Assembly: GCA_964426305.1 (NCBI GenBank)
Contig: CAYRPO010000021.1
Span: 1-16,501 of the forward strand
Reading direction: 5' to 3'
DNA: 16,501 bases
From: CAYRPO01 sp964426305
GTDB lineage: Bacteria > Patescibacteriota > Saccharimonadia > Saccharimonadales > CAIOMD01
Both the position numbers and the translations under genes were made by a program. Under the pieces are notes generated by a model. That model saw only the letters and a program-made list of their open reading frames with translations, made no database searches and was not told where the DNA came from. This document shows, piece by piece, positions 1 through 7,147 of the stretch (positions are counted from its first letter, which is position 1; each line of letters starts with the position of its first letter).

Positions 1-118
1 CCGGTAAACCAATTCTACGCCTGTCTTGCACCGCACGTTCCTGTTGCTGATTGTATTGCAATATTGAACAATTATTGTATGCGGTATTTTCTTTCTTTAA
101 CAGATACCGTGACGTACA
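1..118. other. Leader region of the recombinase gene, no supported gene
   Basis: No convincing gene lies here. The plus frame starting at base 1 stays open to 153, but it has no recognisable family and overlaps the recombinase, so I do not call it. The part from 51 to 88 is A+T-rich and contains two small palindromes, ATTGCAAT (55-62) and CAATATTG (59-66). A TACAAT hexamer at 113-118 could be a -10 element placing the transcript start near 125, just before the ATG at 131. No convincing -35 goes with it. Confidence 0.4.
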
Positions 119-1045
119 ATGGACATAGCTATGAATATCGATCAAGCAATTGAAGCATATCTAGAATACCTTGCCGTCGAGCGCAATCGGTCAAAAAAAA
201 CAATACGAAATTATCGCCACTACCTAACCCGTCTCGTAGATTATGCTGGAGATATCACTACCCACGACATCACTACAGAATTAATCCGTAAATGGCGTCT
301 GTGGCTACATGATCTAGGGTCGGATCGATCCGAAGAATTAAGCACAGCCACGCAAAATTATCACCTGATCGCTTTACGTAATTTCTTGAAATACTGTCAC
401 AGACGCGGGCTCGAAACACTCTCGCCCGATCAGATCGAACTGGCAAAAACCGCAAAGCCACAAGTGACATTTCTCAACACCGATGAACTCACGAGGCTAT
501 TTCGGCAACCAAATGTTTTGGATGTAAGCGGACTCCGGGATCGTGCAATTCTAGAACTACTGTTTAGCAGCGGACTACGCGTATCAGAGCTCATCGGCCT
601 GGATCGAACTCATATCAATCTTGAACGGCGTGAATTTATGGTTCGTGGTAAGGGACAAAAAGATCGTCCGGTCTTCGTAAGTCAGGAAGCGACCGACTGG
701 CTGAAACTCTATCTGGAAAAGCGCACAGACAATCTACCTGCCCTTTTTATCAGCTATAGCGGCAAGCACACAGCCGGTACAAGCGGCAACTATAGGCGAC
801 TAACAGCACGGAGCGTCCAACGCATGGTGGCACACTATGCGCTCCTGGCTGGCATCACCAAACACGTCAGTCCTCACACACTGAGACACAGTTTTGCGAC
901 AGATCTGCTTATGAATGGTGCCGACATACGCAGCGTCCAGGCCATGCTGGGCCATAGCAACATCGCCACTACACAAGTGTATACGCACGTCACAGACCCG
1001 CATCTCCGAAACGTTCACGAACAGTTTCATGCGAAACATCCGTAA
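119..1045 (+). CDS. xerC: Tyrosine recombinase, XerC/XerD family
   Basis: This is a site-specific tyrosine recombinase of Xer type. Xer proteins resolve chromosome dimers at a dif site, and relatives act as integrases. The protein is 308 aa, close to the usual 295-310. An N-terminal SAM-like DNA-binding domain spans about residues 6-95 (AYLEYLAVERNRSKKTIRNY). The catalytic domain follows, with the full set of active residues: R154 (SGLRVSEL), K178 (RGKGQKDR), H253 and R256 (HTLRHSFA), H279 (LGHSNIATT) and nucleophile Y288 (VYTHV). Neither the ATG at 119 nor the in-frame ATG at 131 (MNIDQAIEAY) has a Shine-Dalgarno sequence. A TACAAT box at 113-118 would favour the start at 131. The gene converges on the pilus cluster with 66 bp between stops and probably has no functional link to it. 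The Xer family is sure; the exact paralogue (XerC, XerD or a single-Xer type) is not. Confidence 0.9.
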   Translation: MDIAMNIDQAIEAYLEYLAVERNRSKKTIRNYRHYLTRLVDYAGDITTHDITTELIRKWRLWLHDLGSDRSEELSTATQNYHLIALRNFLKYCHRRGLETLSPDQIELAKTAKPQVTFLNTDELTRLFRQPNVLDVSGLRDRAILELLFSSGLRVSELIGLDRTHINLERREFMVRGKGQKDRPVFVSQEATDWLKLYLEKRTDNLPALFISYSGKHTAGTSGNYRRLTARSVQRMVAHYALLAGITKHVSPHTLRHSFATDLLMNGADIRSVQAMLGHSNIATTQVYTHVTDPHLRNVHEQFHAKHP

Positions 1046-1111
1046 AAACATATGCCACCGCTCTGGGCGTCATAGGATCACCACGATACTGTACTGTCAT
1101 CAAAAACTACA

Positions 1112-2548
1112 CTATGGACTCAGCTGACATAGCCACGATGAATCTCTTGGGCGACAAGAATTTTGCAAAATGCCGCCAGACATACGGTATCGCGGACCAA
1201 TCACGATCCCACTATCTGAGCGAAGATAAAATTCAAGGTTATAGTAGCCGGGCTGGTTACAGTCTGGTTGAGTTGTACAATTCAGCACAGCGTTGTCTCC
1301 CACTGTGAACATCTGCGTCTTGCCGTTATAGCAGTCTGTTCCGTACTTCACAATAACGGGGCCGATTCTTCGCATTGAGCTAGGTGACGTGGCATTATTT
1401 GCACTATACACAGCCTGCCATGAACAGCTAGCCCTGCGAGCATCCGGGATGGTAGAGTCCGAAATTGTACCAAATATATCCCAATACGGATAATTGAGTG
1501 GTGCGCCACTGCTCGAAGCAGGAGGTGTTGATATGATTGCATCGTCTGCTCCGGTTGCCGTGGGTGCAGCGATACTTGAACAAGCCACGCCAACTGGACC
1601 TATTTGATCATTCGATACGCCATCGAGACGATAGTTCTTGCACAAGTCCCCACTCACAAGAGCGGCTGACGGCCTCCACGTTGTCGACGAATAGGCAATA
1701 TTTGCGACGAGGCGTTTTATGACATCACCCGCCCGAGCCGTAGCATCAATCGCAACCTGCGCACCATACAGCTCAACAGGTGCATCAGCAGCATTTAAGC
1801 CCTCTACCGTCACAGACGAATCACCGTCTAGAGACACAATCGATAGTATGCCCGTATTAGCACTCGTCCAGGGCCCAGTTGTAATGGCAAGAGTCAGTGT
1901 ACATAAGCCTGCGCTGCAAGCAGCCGACCCAATACCGCCTGAAGCAGCACCAGTACCAAATGACACGGAGCCCGTTCCGCTACTAATCGGCCGTGCGTAT
2001 ACCGTACTTATGTTTCCAATGTTACTACTAGGTGATGCAGTGATGCGCAATGTTGGTATAGCATTTGCCACACCGAAATCTAGCCGTGTCGCACTGCCAT
2101 ACGTCGCAACCCTTGATGTGTTGTTCGCGCGCCATGTCACCCGAATCTTATTGACGCTATTTAAGCCATCTGGCTTGATCGGTATGACGGTCGGTGTACT
2201 TGATGCGCCCGTATCAAGCTTGAGTGGCGTAGCGTCAATCAAGACACAGGTGACCTCGACGTCGTTTGTAACGATACGAGCCACTGGAGATTGATCGGCA
2301 GCACACGTACTGTCATTAGTAACTGGCAGTCCAGTCATGATTCTATTTCTTATATCTGTTGCGGCACGATTAATCGCCGTTTCGGCAGCATAGGTGGCCT
2401 GGTTTGACAATGTTTTGTCTTGGGTTTGGCGCTGGTCGCTACGAGCGATTGTAGCAAAACCAACTGCCATCAAAGACAGTACGATAACCATGATCATCGC
2501 GAATAAAATTGAAGCAAGACCAGTTTGTGATGAATTTCGTGTTTTCAT
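1112..2548 (-). CDS. PilX/GspK-like minor pilin, large ectodomain
   Basis: This 478-aa protein has the architecture of a PilX-type minor pilin. A short basic start (MKTRNSSQTG) is followed by a hydrophobic helix at about residues 11-36 (LASILFAMIMVIVLSLMAVG). An amphipathic helix after it contains ATYAAETAINRAATDI, resembling the AAEAALR signature of PilX N-termini. After the possible cleavage glycine (G10) there is no glutamate at +5. That is also true of GspK, the tip cap of type II secretion pseudopili. The ectodomain is much larger than ordinary PilX (about 200 aa), is rich in Thr, Ser and Gly, and holds about a dozen cysteines, suggesting disulfides. The start codon overlaps the preceding pilin's stop (ATGA), so translation is probably coupled. 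It is the last gene of the minor-pilin set, and I see no clear terminator before the convergent recombinase gene. The PilX-like role is inferred from the N-terminus and gene order. Confidence 0.72.
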   Translation of the reverse strand: MKTRNSSQTGLASILFAMIMVIVLSLMAVGFATIARSDQRQTQDKTLSNQATYAAETAINRAATDIRNRIMTGLPVTNDSTCAADQSPVARIVTNDVEVTCVLIDATPLKLDTGASSTPTVIPIKPDGLNSVNKIRVTWRANNTSRVATYGSATRLDFGVANAIPTLRITASPSSNIGNISTVYARPISSGTGSVSFGTGAASGGIGSAACSAGLCTLTLAITTGPWTSANTGILSIVSLDGDSSVTVEGLNAADAPVELYGAQVAIDATARAGDVIKRLVANIAYSSTTWRPSAALVSGDLCKNYRLDGVSNDQIGPVGVACSSIAAPTATGADDAIISTPPASSSGAPLNYPYWDIFGTISDSTIPDARRASCSWQAVYSANNATSPSSMRRIGPVIVKYGTDCYNGKTQMFTVGDNAVLNCTTQPDCNQPGYYNLEFYLRSDSGIVIGPRYRMSGGILQNSCRPRDSSWLCQLSP

Positions 2549-3108
2549 AGCATAACTACTTTTCTCGTTACGGATGTTATTAGGTCAGATACAGCGCAAA
2601 ATTCTCGACCAAGTATTTTTGATTTACATGCCTGCGCTGGATCGTCATTTACAAACATATCATCGGCACCAACAACAAAGCGAGTTTGCACTACAAAGAC
2701 ACCATTACTACCAGTATTCACTACATTTAGGGCAACTACTTTCCCGTTTGTTGGCAAGACGGCTGTTGTAGTAACCGATGCTACAAAACAGTCACCTGGG
2801 CTAGCAATTTTATCACGATACAGCATATCGTTTACCTGCCAAGCATACCGTGTTGTGCCCAGGCATAGCGCACTATATGCCCCCGCCGTGCCAGTTTGTA
2901 CAGCAGTTGGACCACTAAACTGTATCTCTTGAGCAATCTGCTCATGCAGCTCGCGAGCTGCATTCGAGAGCTGTACTTGGGTTGCAGCTTGCTGATAATT
3001 TTGTCCAACCTGGATCGCGCCCATAGTAACAAGCAACATAACTGTACTAAACACAGCAATGGATATCATCAGTTCGATCACCGTGAAACCAACCTGCTTA
3101 CGTACCAT
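2545..3108 (-). CDS. PilW/GspJ-like minor prepilin
   Basis: This is a type IV prepilin. With the start at 3108 the protein is 187 aa and begins MVRKQVG, followed by FTVIELMISIAVFS: cleavage after G7, Phe at +1, Glu at +5 (E12), then the hydrophobic assembly helix. A second helical stretch (LSNAARELHEQIAQEIQFSG) and this length fit PilW/GspJ-type minor pilins. The frame remains open to an ATG at 3147, but the ATG at 3106-3108 has GGAG seven bases upstream and gives a normal short leader peptide, so I choose it. It overlaps the end of the PilV-like gene by 11 bp, and its own stop overlaps the next start. It probably joins the neighbouring minor pilins in a tip or priming complex. Prepilin identity is sure; PilW/GspJ assignment rests on order and N-terminal style. 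Confidence 0.8.
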   Translation of the reverse strand: MVRKQVGFTVIELMISIAVFSTVMLLVTMGAIQVGQNYQQAATQVQLSNAARELHEQIAQEIQFSGPTAVQTGTAGAYSALCLGTTRYAWQVNDMLYRDKIASPGDCFVASVTTTAVLPTNGKVVALNVVNTGSNGVFVVQTRFVVGADDMFVNDDPAQACKSKILGREFCAVSDLITSVTRKVVML

Positions 3109-3613
3109 ACACAAGCTCCACTTTTTCCCTAGACGCACTTGATGCACTGTCCCACGACACCCGGATCAAAAAGGTATCGGCTTTTCCGGAAGCTGATCTA
3201 ACAAAAGGCGTAATCGTAAGTGCATACACGACACCGTCTCTTGAATTTAAGCAGTTTGTGTCGTCTATTGTATCAGTCCTGAGCGAAGGCACTCTGTAGT
3301 AACTGCTATCCGACTGCTTAAAGCAAAAGGCCGGATGCGGAGTCCCTGTCGCAGATGAATTCTCATTCGGGGCAGCTGAAAAATCCGTCTGTATGGTTGC
3401 GGCAATCGCTGCTGTATTCATGGCAATTTTTAGCCGATCAGCTTGCTCGTTCGCTATAAGCTGAGCCTGGTATCTGTCAGCATTACCCCGCACCGTGCGT
3501 TGCGATTTTGTGGTAATAGCAAATACAGACCCGAGGATTGCGCTCAGTATAGCAATCGACACCAGAACTTCGACTATAGTCTCTCCTTTTTGGCGTCTGC
3601 GTGACCGTATCAT
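3098..3613 (-). CDS. PilV/GspI-like minor prepilin with acidic first residue
   Basis: This type IV prepilin is 171 aa from the ATG at 3611-3613, starting MIRSRRRQKG and then ETIVEVLVSIAILSAILG. PilD should cut after G10, leaving Glu at +1 and the conserved Glu at +5 (E15). The usual +1 residue is Phe, so this is a real departure. From memory, similar G[DE]TIVEVL starts are common in minor pilins of single-membrane bacteria. The following segment (YQAQLIANEQADRLK) resembles the PilV/GspI helix. A GTG at 3622, overlapping the previous stop, could also start the frame and adds three residues; AGG lies eight bases before the ATG. The gene is sandwiched between a FimT/GspH-like and a PilW/GspJ-like gene with overlaps or no gap, so the three are probably cotranslated. 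Confidence 0.8.
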   Translation of the reverse strand: MIRSRRRQKGETIVEVLVSIAILSAILGSVFAITTKSQRTVRGNADRYQAQLIANEQADRLKIAMNTAAIAATIQTDFSAAPNENSSATGTPHPAFCFKQSDSSYYRVPSLRTDTIDDTNCLNSRDGVVYALTITPFVRSASGKADTFLIRVSWDSASSASREKVELVYGT

Positions 3614-3615
3614 CT

Positions 3616-4311
3616 TTAACACCTAGCCTGATCTTGATATTGTGTTTGTACAATTGGACTGCCGCCAGGAGCAACAACAATACTCGTCTTATAGCGCCCA
3701 TTATCCATACACAGCAATTCTCCGGCACTCGGCACAATCACCCCGCTATTGTTATATACGACCACATCCTGTGCGCCTGAGACAAAGCCACTTGATACAT
3801 CCATCGAGCCCAAAACGCGGTTGAGCACATAGTACGAACGCGTAACAGAGTCAAGTCGCTTAATCCCCTGAGGATATTGTAGTGTTTCTCTGAGCTGAGC
3901 TGCGTTCGCGAAGATGCCCATATTACCGGACGGGCTTACGACATTCTTGCTCGCTATAAGCGTCTCAATTTGCATAGTAGATTCCAGAAACGTAATCTTT
4001 TTGCCAGCAATCACACAATCGGCGTCTTGACCGCGATTCTCACCAGCCATGCCCGCGACAACAGTTGGTGGGCTTGATGCGCTTCCTCCGCTGCAACTGA
4101 ACCGTTGGTTCACAAGGGGGTAATAGCCTGTTGCGACGTCATTAAAAACACCTGCTACGTTCAATTCGATCTGTCGGGCTCCGTCCTGAGCGCGAGTCCG
4201 CTCTACTTGTCCACTCACCAACACAACGACGGATATAAACAAGATACTCGATACAGCCAAAAAAATGAGTGTCTCGATTAGCGTAAAACCACGATTATTG
4301 TTTTTTGTCAT
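3616..4311 (-). CDS. FimT/GspH-like minor prepilin
   Basis: This is a type IV prepilin of 231 aa starting at the ATG at 4309-4311, with AAGG six bases upstream. The frame extends to a GTG at 4326, but no good ribosome site supports it. The leader MTKNNNRG is followed by FTLIETLIFLAVSSILFISV: cleavage after G8, Phe +1, Glu +5 (E13). The globular part is not recognisable. It contains four cysteines, one of them the last residue (QARC), which suggests a C-terminal disulfide loop as in many pilins. It is the first gene of the minor-pilin set, lies behind a candidate extended -10 promoter, and is followed by PilV-, PilW- and PilX-like genes. That order is the one seen for gspH-I-J-K. It could instead be a second structural pilin; prepilin status is sure. 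Confidence 0.8.
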   Translation of the reverse strand: MTKNNNRGFTLIETLIFLAVSSILFISVVVLVSGQVERTRAQDGARQIELNVAGVFNDVATGYYPLVNQRFSCSGGSASSPPTVVAGMAGENRGQDADCVIAGKKITFLESTMQIETLIASKNVVSPSGNMGIFANAAQLRETLQYPQGIKRLDSVTRSYYVLNRVLGSMDVSSGFVSGAQDVVVYNNSGVIVPSAGELLCMDNGRYKTSIVVAPGGSPIVQTQYQDQARC

Positions 4312-4331
4312 AGTGAACCTTGCCACGCTTA

Positions 4332-4356
4332 TGGTAGCAGTATAGCATAAGCACTA
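4332..4356 (-). promoter_or_regulatory. Candidate extended -10 promoter of the minor-pilin genes
   Basis: On the minus strand, TGC-TATACT (4347 to 4339) forms an extended -10 (TGnTATACT), with transcription expected near 4332, about 20 bases before the ATG at 4311. I see no -35; the expected place is an A-run. It is embedded in TAGTGCTTATGCTA (4356 to 4343), a motif that recurs near other pilus genes. This is inferred from the sequence only. Confidence 0.5.
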
Positions 4357-4373
4357 AGGCATTTTTTAAGTTT

Positions 4374-5234
4374 TTAGGTTAGGCGATCAATGTAGAGTGC
4401 CAATACATCGGCACCCCAGAGCACCGTCACGAATGTTGCAGCAATCAAGAATGGCCCAAAAGGCACATGCATGGTCATGCTGCTTGTGATGCTTGTCCGC
4501 GACCCTGCCGCCGCCACAAGTACCCATACGCATCCCAATACAGATGCAAGGAACAAGACAAGAAAGCCCTGGAATGCTCCAGAAACCAACAGACCAATCA
4601 ATATACCCAACTTCACATCACCGAAGCCAATAAGCTCTTTGTGAGTCCGTACGCCATAGGCATATACCGCAGCAAAAATACCGCTACAAACCGCTATGGC
4701 TCCAGCGGCCTCTACCAGGGCATGTGCCGAACGTCCTGCCAGTATCTGAGCCACCAGAGATACGGCAGCAAATACAATCAACGGCGCCAGTATGCGATCT
4801 GGCAAAATCATCGTCCGCGCATCGTACCAGGCAAGACCCACAAGGCCCACCAAACAGAGCAACCAAGTCACGAACTGCATTATCTGCCATGATTGGACTA
4901 GCTGTACTGGCCATGCCACATAGGACACCACAAACAGCACTGGCATCAGCACCTCAATCGCAAGTGTAGCAATGCCGATTTGAGCGTTACAGTAACGACA
5001 CGTGCCTCGAGCCATGACCCAACTCACGATAGGTAGCAGGTCGTACCATGCAAGTTCATGTCTACATGTCTCGCACATTGAGCGGCCATGTACAATCGAC
5101 AGATCACGAGATCGCTGTTTGCTCAACTTACGTGGATTGCCTTCTTGGTCGAGCTGCTGCTGTAAGCGCCAAACTGTTGCACCCATAAAACTACCTAGGC
5201 AGGCGCCAAGTATGCACAAAAATATATACATCAT
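4374..5234 (-). CDS. pilD: Prepilin peptidase / N-methyltransferase PilD
   Basis: PilD is the membrane aspartyl protease that removes the leader peptide of prepilins after glycine and usually methylates the new N-terminus. The protein is 286 aa, normal for the family. The N-terminal helix (CILGACLGSFMGATVWRL) is followed by the cytoplasmic zinc-type domain with two CxxC pairs (C54/C57 and C79/C82). Several membrane helices follow. The catalytic aspartates are D138 (WYDARTMILPD) and D206 (GFGDVKLG), and the late PFGPFL motif is present near 258-263. The start is a double ATG (5234 and 5231) with no Shine-Dalgarno sequence. The start lies only 16 bp past the pilin terminator, and an extended -10-like TGTTACCAT (5251 to 5243) sits just upstream, so the mRNA may be leaderless. 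The gene lies between the major pilin and the minor pilins, its substrates. Confidence 0.95.
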   Translation of the reverse strand: MMYIFLCILGACLGSFMGATVWRLQQQLDQEGNPRKLSKQRSRDLSIVHGRSMCETCRHELAWYDLLPIVSWVMARGTCRYCNAQIGIATLAIEVLMPVLFVVSYVAWPVQLVQSWQIMQFVTWLLCLVGLVGLAWYDARTMILPDRILAPLIVFAAVSLVAQILAGRSAHALVEAAGAIAVCSGIFAAVYAYGVRTHKELIGFGDVKLGILIGLLVSGAFQGFLVLFLASVLGCVWVLVAAAGSRTSITSSMTMHVPFGPFLIAATFVTVLWGADVLALYIDRLT

Positions 5235-5251
5235 TACCGTTTATGGTAACA
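5235..5251 (-). promoter_or_regulatory. Candidate promoter for pilD, giving a nearly leaderless mRNA
   Basis: The minus strand reads TGT-TACCAT (5251 to 5243), an extended -10 match (TGnTA...T). A start point seven bases later would fall at about 5236, two bases before the pilD ATG. No -35 can be seen because the pilin terminator occupies that place. The weak dyad TTACC/GGTAA (5249 to 5234) overlaps the same bases and is an alternative reading. Confidence 0.3.
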
Positions 5252-5278
5252 CAAAAAGGCGCCAAAGCGCCTTTTTGT
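5251..5278 (-). terminator. Intrinsic terminator after the major pilin gene
   Basis: A perfect 12-bp inverted repeat has arms ACAAAAAGGCGC (5251-5262) and GCGCCTTTTTGT (5267-5278) and a four-base loop. Read leftward it is a G+C-rich stem followed by a T-run, 21 bp after the pilin stop. Its symmetry means it could work in either direction, but the gene arrangement makes it the pilin terminator. It would lower read-through from the pilin gene into pilD. Confidence 0.9.
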
Positions 5279-5299
5279 CAGATACTACACCACTCTAGA

Positions 5300-5788
5300 T
5301 TAAGAGTCTCGACACTGCCTTGCAGACTTCTCTGTCGTATACAGAACCGCAACGCTACGAGTATTGCCAAATACAGAGTCCGTGCCATTACACTTGCCCT
5401 TCAGGACAACGATCACCCGTGACTCATTGTTTGGATTAGTGGCAACACCATCTGTATCTACACTAACGTCTGTTGCACTGGCATCGTAAAACCCGAGCTT
5501 CACCTCTACTTGATTTTCAGTTGCTACGGTTGAGTCCGCATAGCTAAAACCAGTCGTGGAGCCACTTGCGATCGAGTTCGGTAGTTTATTGTTGTTGCTT
5601 CCGACATATTCACTCACACCACCCACTATGGCTGAAACATCATTGTTTCGCTGTGTGTTACGATTGTTTCGCTGCAATGCAGGGACTGCCAAAAATACAA
5701 TCAGCATGATCATACCGGCGATTGCCAAAACAATCAAAACCTCGATGATCGTAAAGCCTTTTTGACTCTTTAATTTGTTTGAAAGCAT
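5300..5788 (-). CDS. pilA: Type IV pilin, probable major pilin
   Basis: This 162-aa prepilin has leader MLSNKLKSQKG and mature start FTIIEVLIVLAIAGMIMLIVF, with cleavage after G11 and the conserved Glu at +5 (E16). The helical spine continues to about residue 60. A compact C-terminal domain contains just two cysteines, C133 and C159, in the position of the classic disulfide D-region. Length and architecture match major pilins. It has its own upstream gap with a candidate promoter, a purine-rich ribosome site (GAAGGG about ten bases before the ATG) and a strong terminator. That is the arrangement expected for the most abundant subunit. It lies directly after pilC and before pilD. Being the major rather than another minor pilin is inferred from this context. 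Confidence 0.85.
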   Translation of the reverse strand: MLSNKLKSQKGFTIIEVLIVLAIAGMIMLIVFLAVPALQRNNRNTQRNNDVSAIVGGVSEYVGSNNNKLPNSIASGSTTGFSYADSTVATENQVEVKLGFYDASATDVSVDTDGVATNPNNESRVIVVLKGKCNGTDSVFGNTRSVAVLYTTEKSARQCRDS

Positions 5789-5822
5789 AGTTCTTGTGCC
5801 CTTCCCCTTCTGTTTTCGATCT

Positions 5823-5867
5823 TAGTGCTTATGCTACCTAGTGTAATACTATTTGTATATGATGCAA
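5823..5867 (-). promoter_or_regulatory. Candidate pilin promoter with an overlapping repeated motif
   Basis: The gap between pilC and the pilin holds, on the minus strand, TTGCAT (5867-5862), a 16-bp spacer and TACACT (5845-5840). These are plausible -35 and -10 elements with a start near 5833 and a leader of about 45 bases. The motif TAGTGCTTATGCTA (5823-5836, here on the plus strand) covers the predicted start point. It could be an operator, or a promoter firing antisense toward pilC. Confidence 0.45.
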
Positions 5868-5875
5868 GTACTTTT

Positions 5876-7084
5876 TTAGCCCGCCAAGTTCTTGCCCGCC
5901 AAGCTATAGATCGGCAGCATGACGGCAGCAACAATAACCAGCGCCACGACACCAAGCACAATCATGAGGAACGGTTCGATAATTGTGTTGATAGTTTTGA
6001 TCTGCTGATCAACTTCTTTTTCATAGTAGTCAGCTGTTCGGCTCAACATTTGTTCCACCGAGCCAGACTGCTCACCAATTCGTAGCATACTTGGAACGAG
6101 ATCTAAGAAGTTCGGATCTCCTTCGAGCGCATCAGCTAAACTCTTACCGCCTTTTACGAGGCCTATGGCTCGCTGTATAGAGTCCTCAACATACACATTG
6201 GCAATCGACTTGCCAGTAATGTCGAGCATTTGCAGCAGCGGGACACCGCTCGCCACAAGCGTCGCACCAGTGCGACAGAAACGAGCCATGTATACTTTCA
6301 TAAATAACGGGCCGAATGGCGGTGTTCGCATTTTAAGCCTATCTACAACGCGTTTGCCGGCAACCGTTCGGGCCCATCGAGACATGTACAAAACACCGAA
6401 CGCAATCAAAATCAAAAATACCCACCAAAACTTGATGATGAGGGATGACGCAGCAAGCAGTACGACAGTCACAAAAGGCAATGACGCGCCAGGCAGGCCA
6501 TCATACAATATCTTCACCTGCGGCAAAACAGTTACCAGCATGAATGTTACCACGGCGACCATAACAAACAATACCACCAATGGGTACACCATGGCGCCTT
6601 TAATTTTACCTACAATCTCAGCATCTTTTTCCTGCTGATTCGCAAGGCGCTCAAGTGACGCATCTAGCGTTCCAGACACCTCACCCGCTGCAACAAGATT
6701 GATAAAAATATCGTTAAATACGCTTGGATGTCGTTGCAGTGCTTTTGCAAACGCTTGTCCAGCTTCGACGTCTGCAATAACTTCCGATAGCACCGCTTGC
6801 ATCTTGGGGTTACTGGCCTGCTTTTGCACAAGACGAAGGCTCTGCACGAGCGGCAAGCCAGCATTGATGAGCGTGCTGAGCTGTCGGGCAAACAAAATTT
6901 TGTCTTTGGTACGAATCCTACTCAAACGCCCACCCTCACCAGATTTTTCGACCGTAATACTCAATGGTGATAAGCCTTGTTCGTTGATGAGTCGAGCCGC
7001 AGCTCGCTCGCTATCAGCCTGAACAGTGGCATGAACTTTCTGGCCCGTGGCTGCATTGTGCGCGACATACTTATAGGTCAACAT
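5876..7084 (-). CDS. pilC: Type IV pilus inner-membrane platform protein PilC
   Basis: PilC (GspF family) is the polytopic membrane platform on which the PilB and PilT ATPases act. The 402-aa protein has the two tandem T2SSF domains. The first has FARQLSTLINAGLPLVQSL (65-83) and AGEVSGTLDASLERLA (133-148). The second repeats the pattern with FCRTGATLVASGVPLLQML (269-287) and IGEQSGSVEQML (337-348). Membrane segments fall near 165-187, 205-233 and 370-394. The N-terminal part (1-50) is the usual cytoplasmic leader domain. The start is secure: GGAGG lies six bases before the ATG. The gene follows pilT after a 63-bp gap and precedes the pilin. Confidence 0.96.
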   Translation of the reverse strand: MLTYKYVAHNAATGQKVHATVQADSERAAARLINEQGLSPLSITVEKSGEGGRLSRIRTKDKILFARQLSTLINAGLPLVQSLRLVQKQASNPKMQAVLSEVIADVEAGQAFAKALQRHPSVFNDIFINLVAAGEVSGTLDASLERLANQQEKDAEIVGKIKGAMVYPLVVLFVMVAVVTFMLVTVLPQVKILYDGLPGASLPFVTVVLLAASSLIIKFWWVFLILIAFGVLYMSRWARTVAGKRVVDRLKMRTPPFGPLFMKVYMARFCRTGATLVASGVPLLQMLDITGKSIANVYVEDSIQRAIGLVKGGKSLADALEGDPNFLDLVPSMLRIGEQSGSVEQMLSRTADYYEKEVDQQIKTINTIIEPFLMIVLGVVALVIVAAVMLPIYSLAGKNLAG

Positions 7085-7147
7085 GACTCACCTCCAACCA
7101 TGAGACAATACCTACCCTGGCCTGTACGTGCTGTGCTACTCATATGG

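Noticed and set aside
1..153. Plus-strand frame open from the window edge
   Set aside because: Fifty codons with unusual Cys, Tyr and Asn content and overlap with the recombinase gene; more likely chance than the end of an upstream gene.
119..1045. Recombinase as part of a mobile element or a pilin-inversion switch
   Set aside because: No inverted or direct repeats, att-like sites or silent pilin copies are visible around the pilus genes, and the protein looks like a housekeeping Xer enzyme.
1046..1111. Terminator between the convergent recombinase and PilX-like genes
   Set aside because: I found no stem of useful length in this gap; only short T-runs or A-runs without a preceding hairpin.
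1719..2294. 191-aa open frame on the plus strand
   Set aside because: It lies fully antisense inside the PilX-like gene, has no recognisable motif or ribosome site, and its composition follows from the Ser/Thr/Ala-rich gene opposite.
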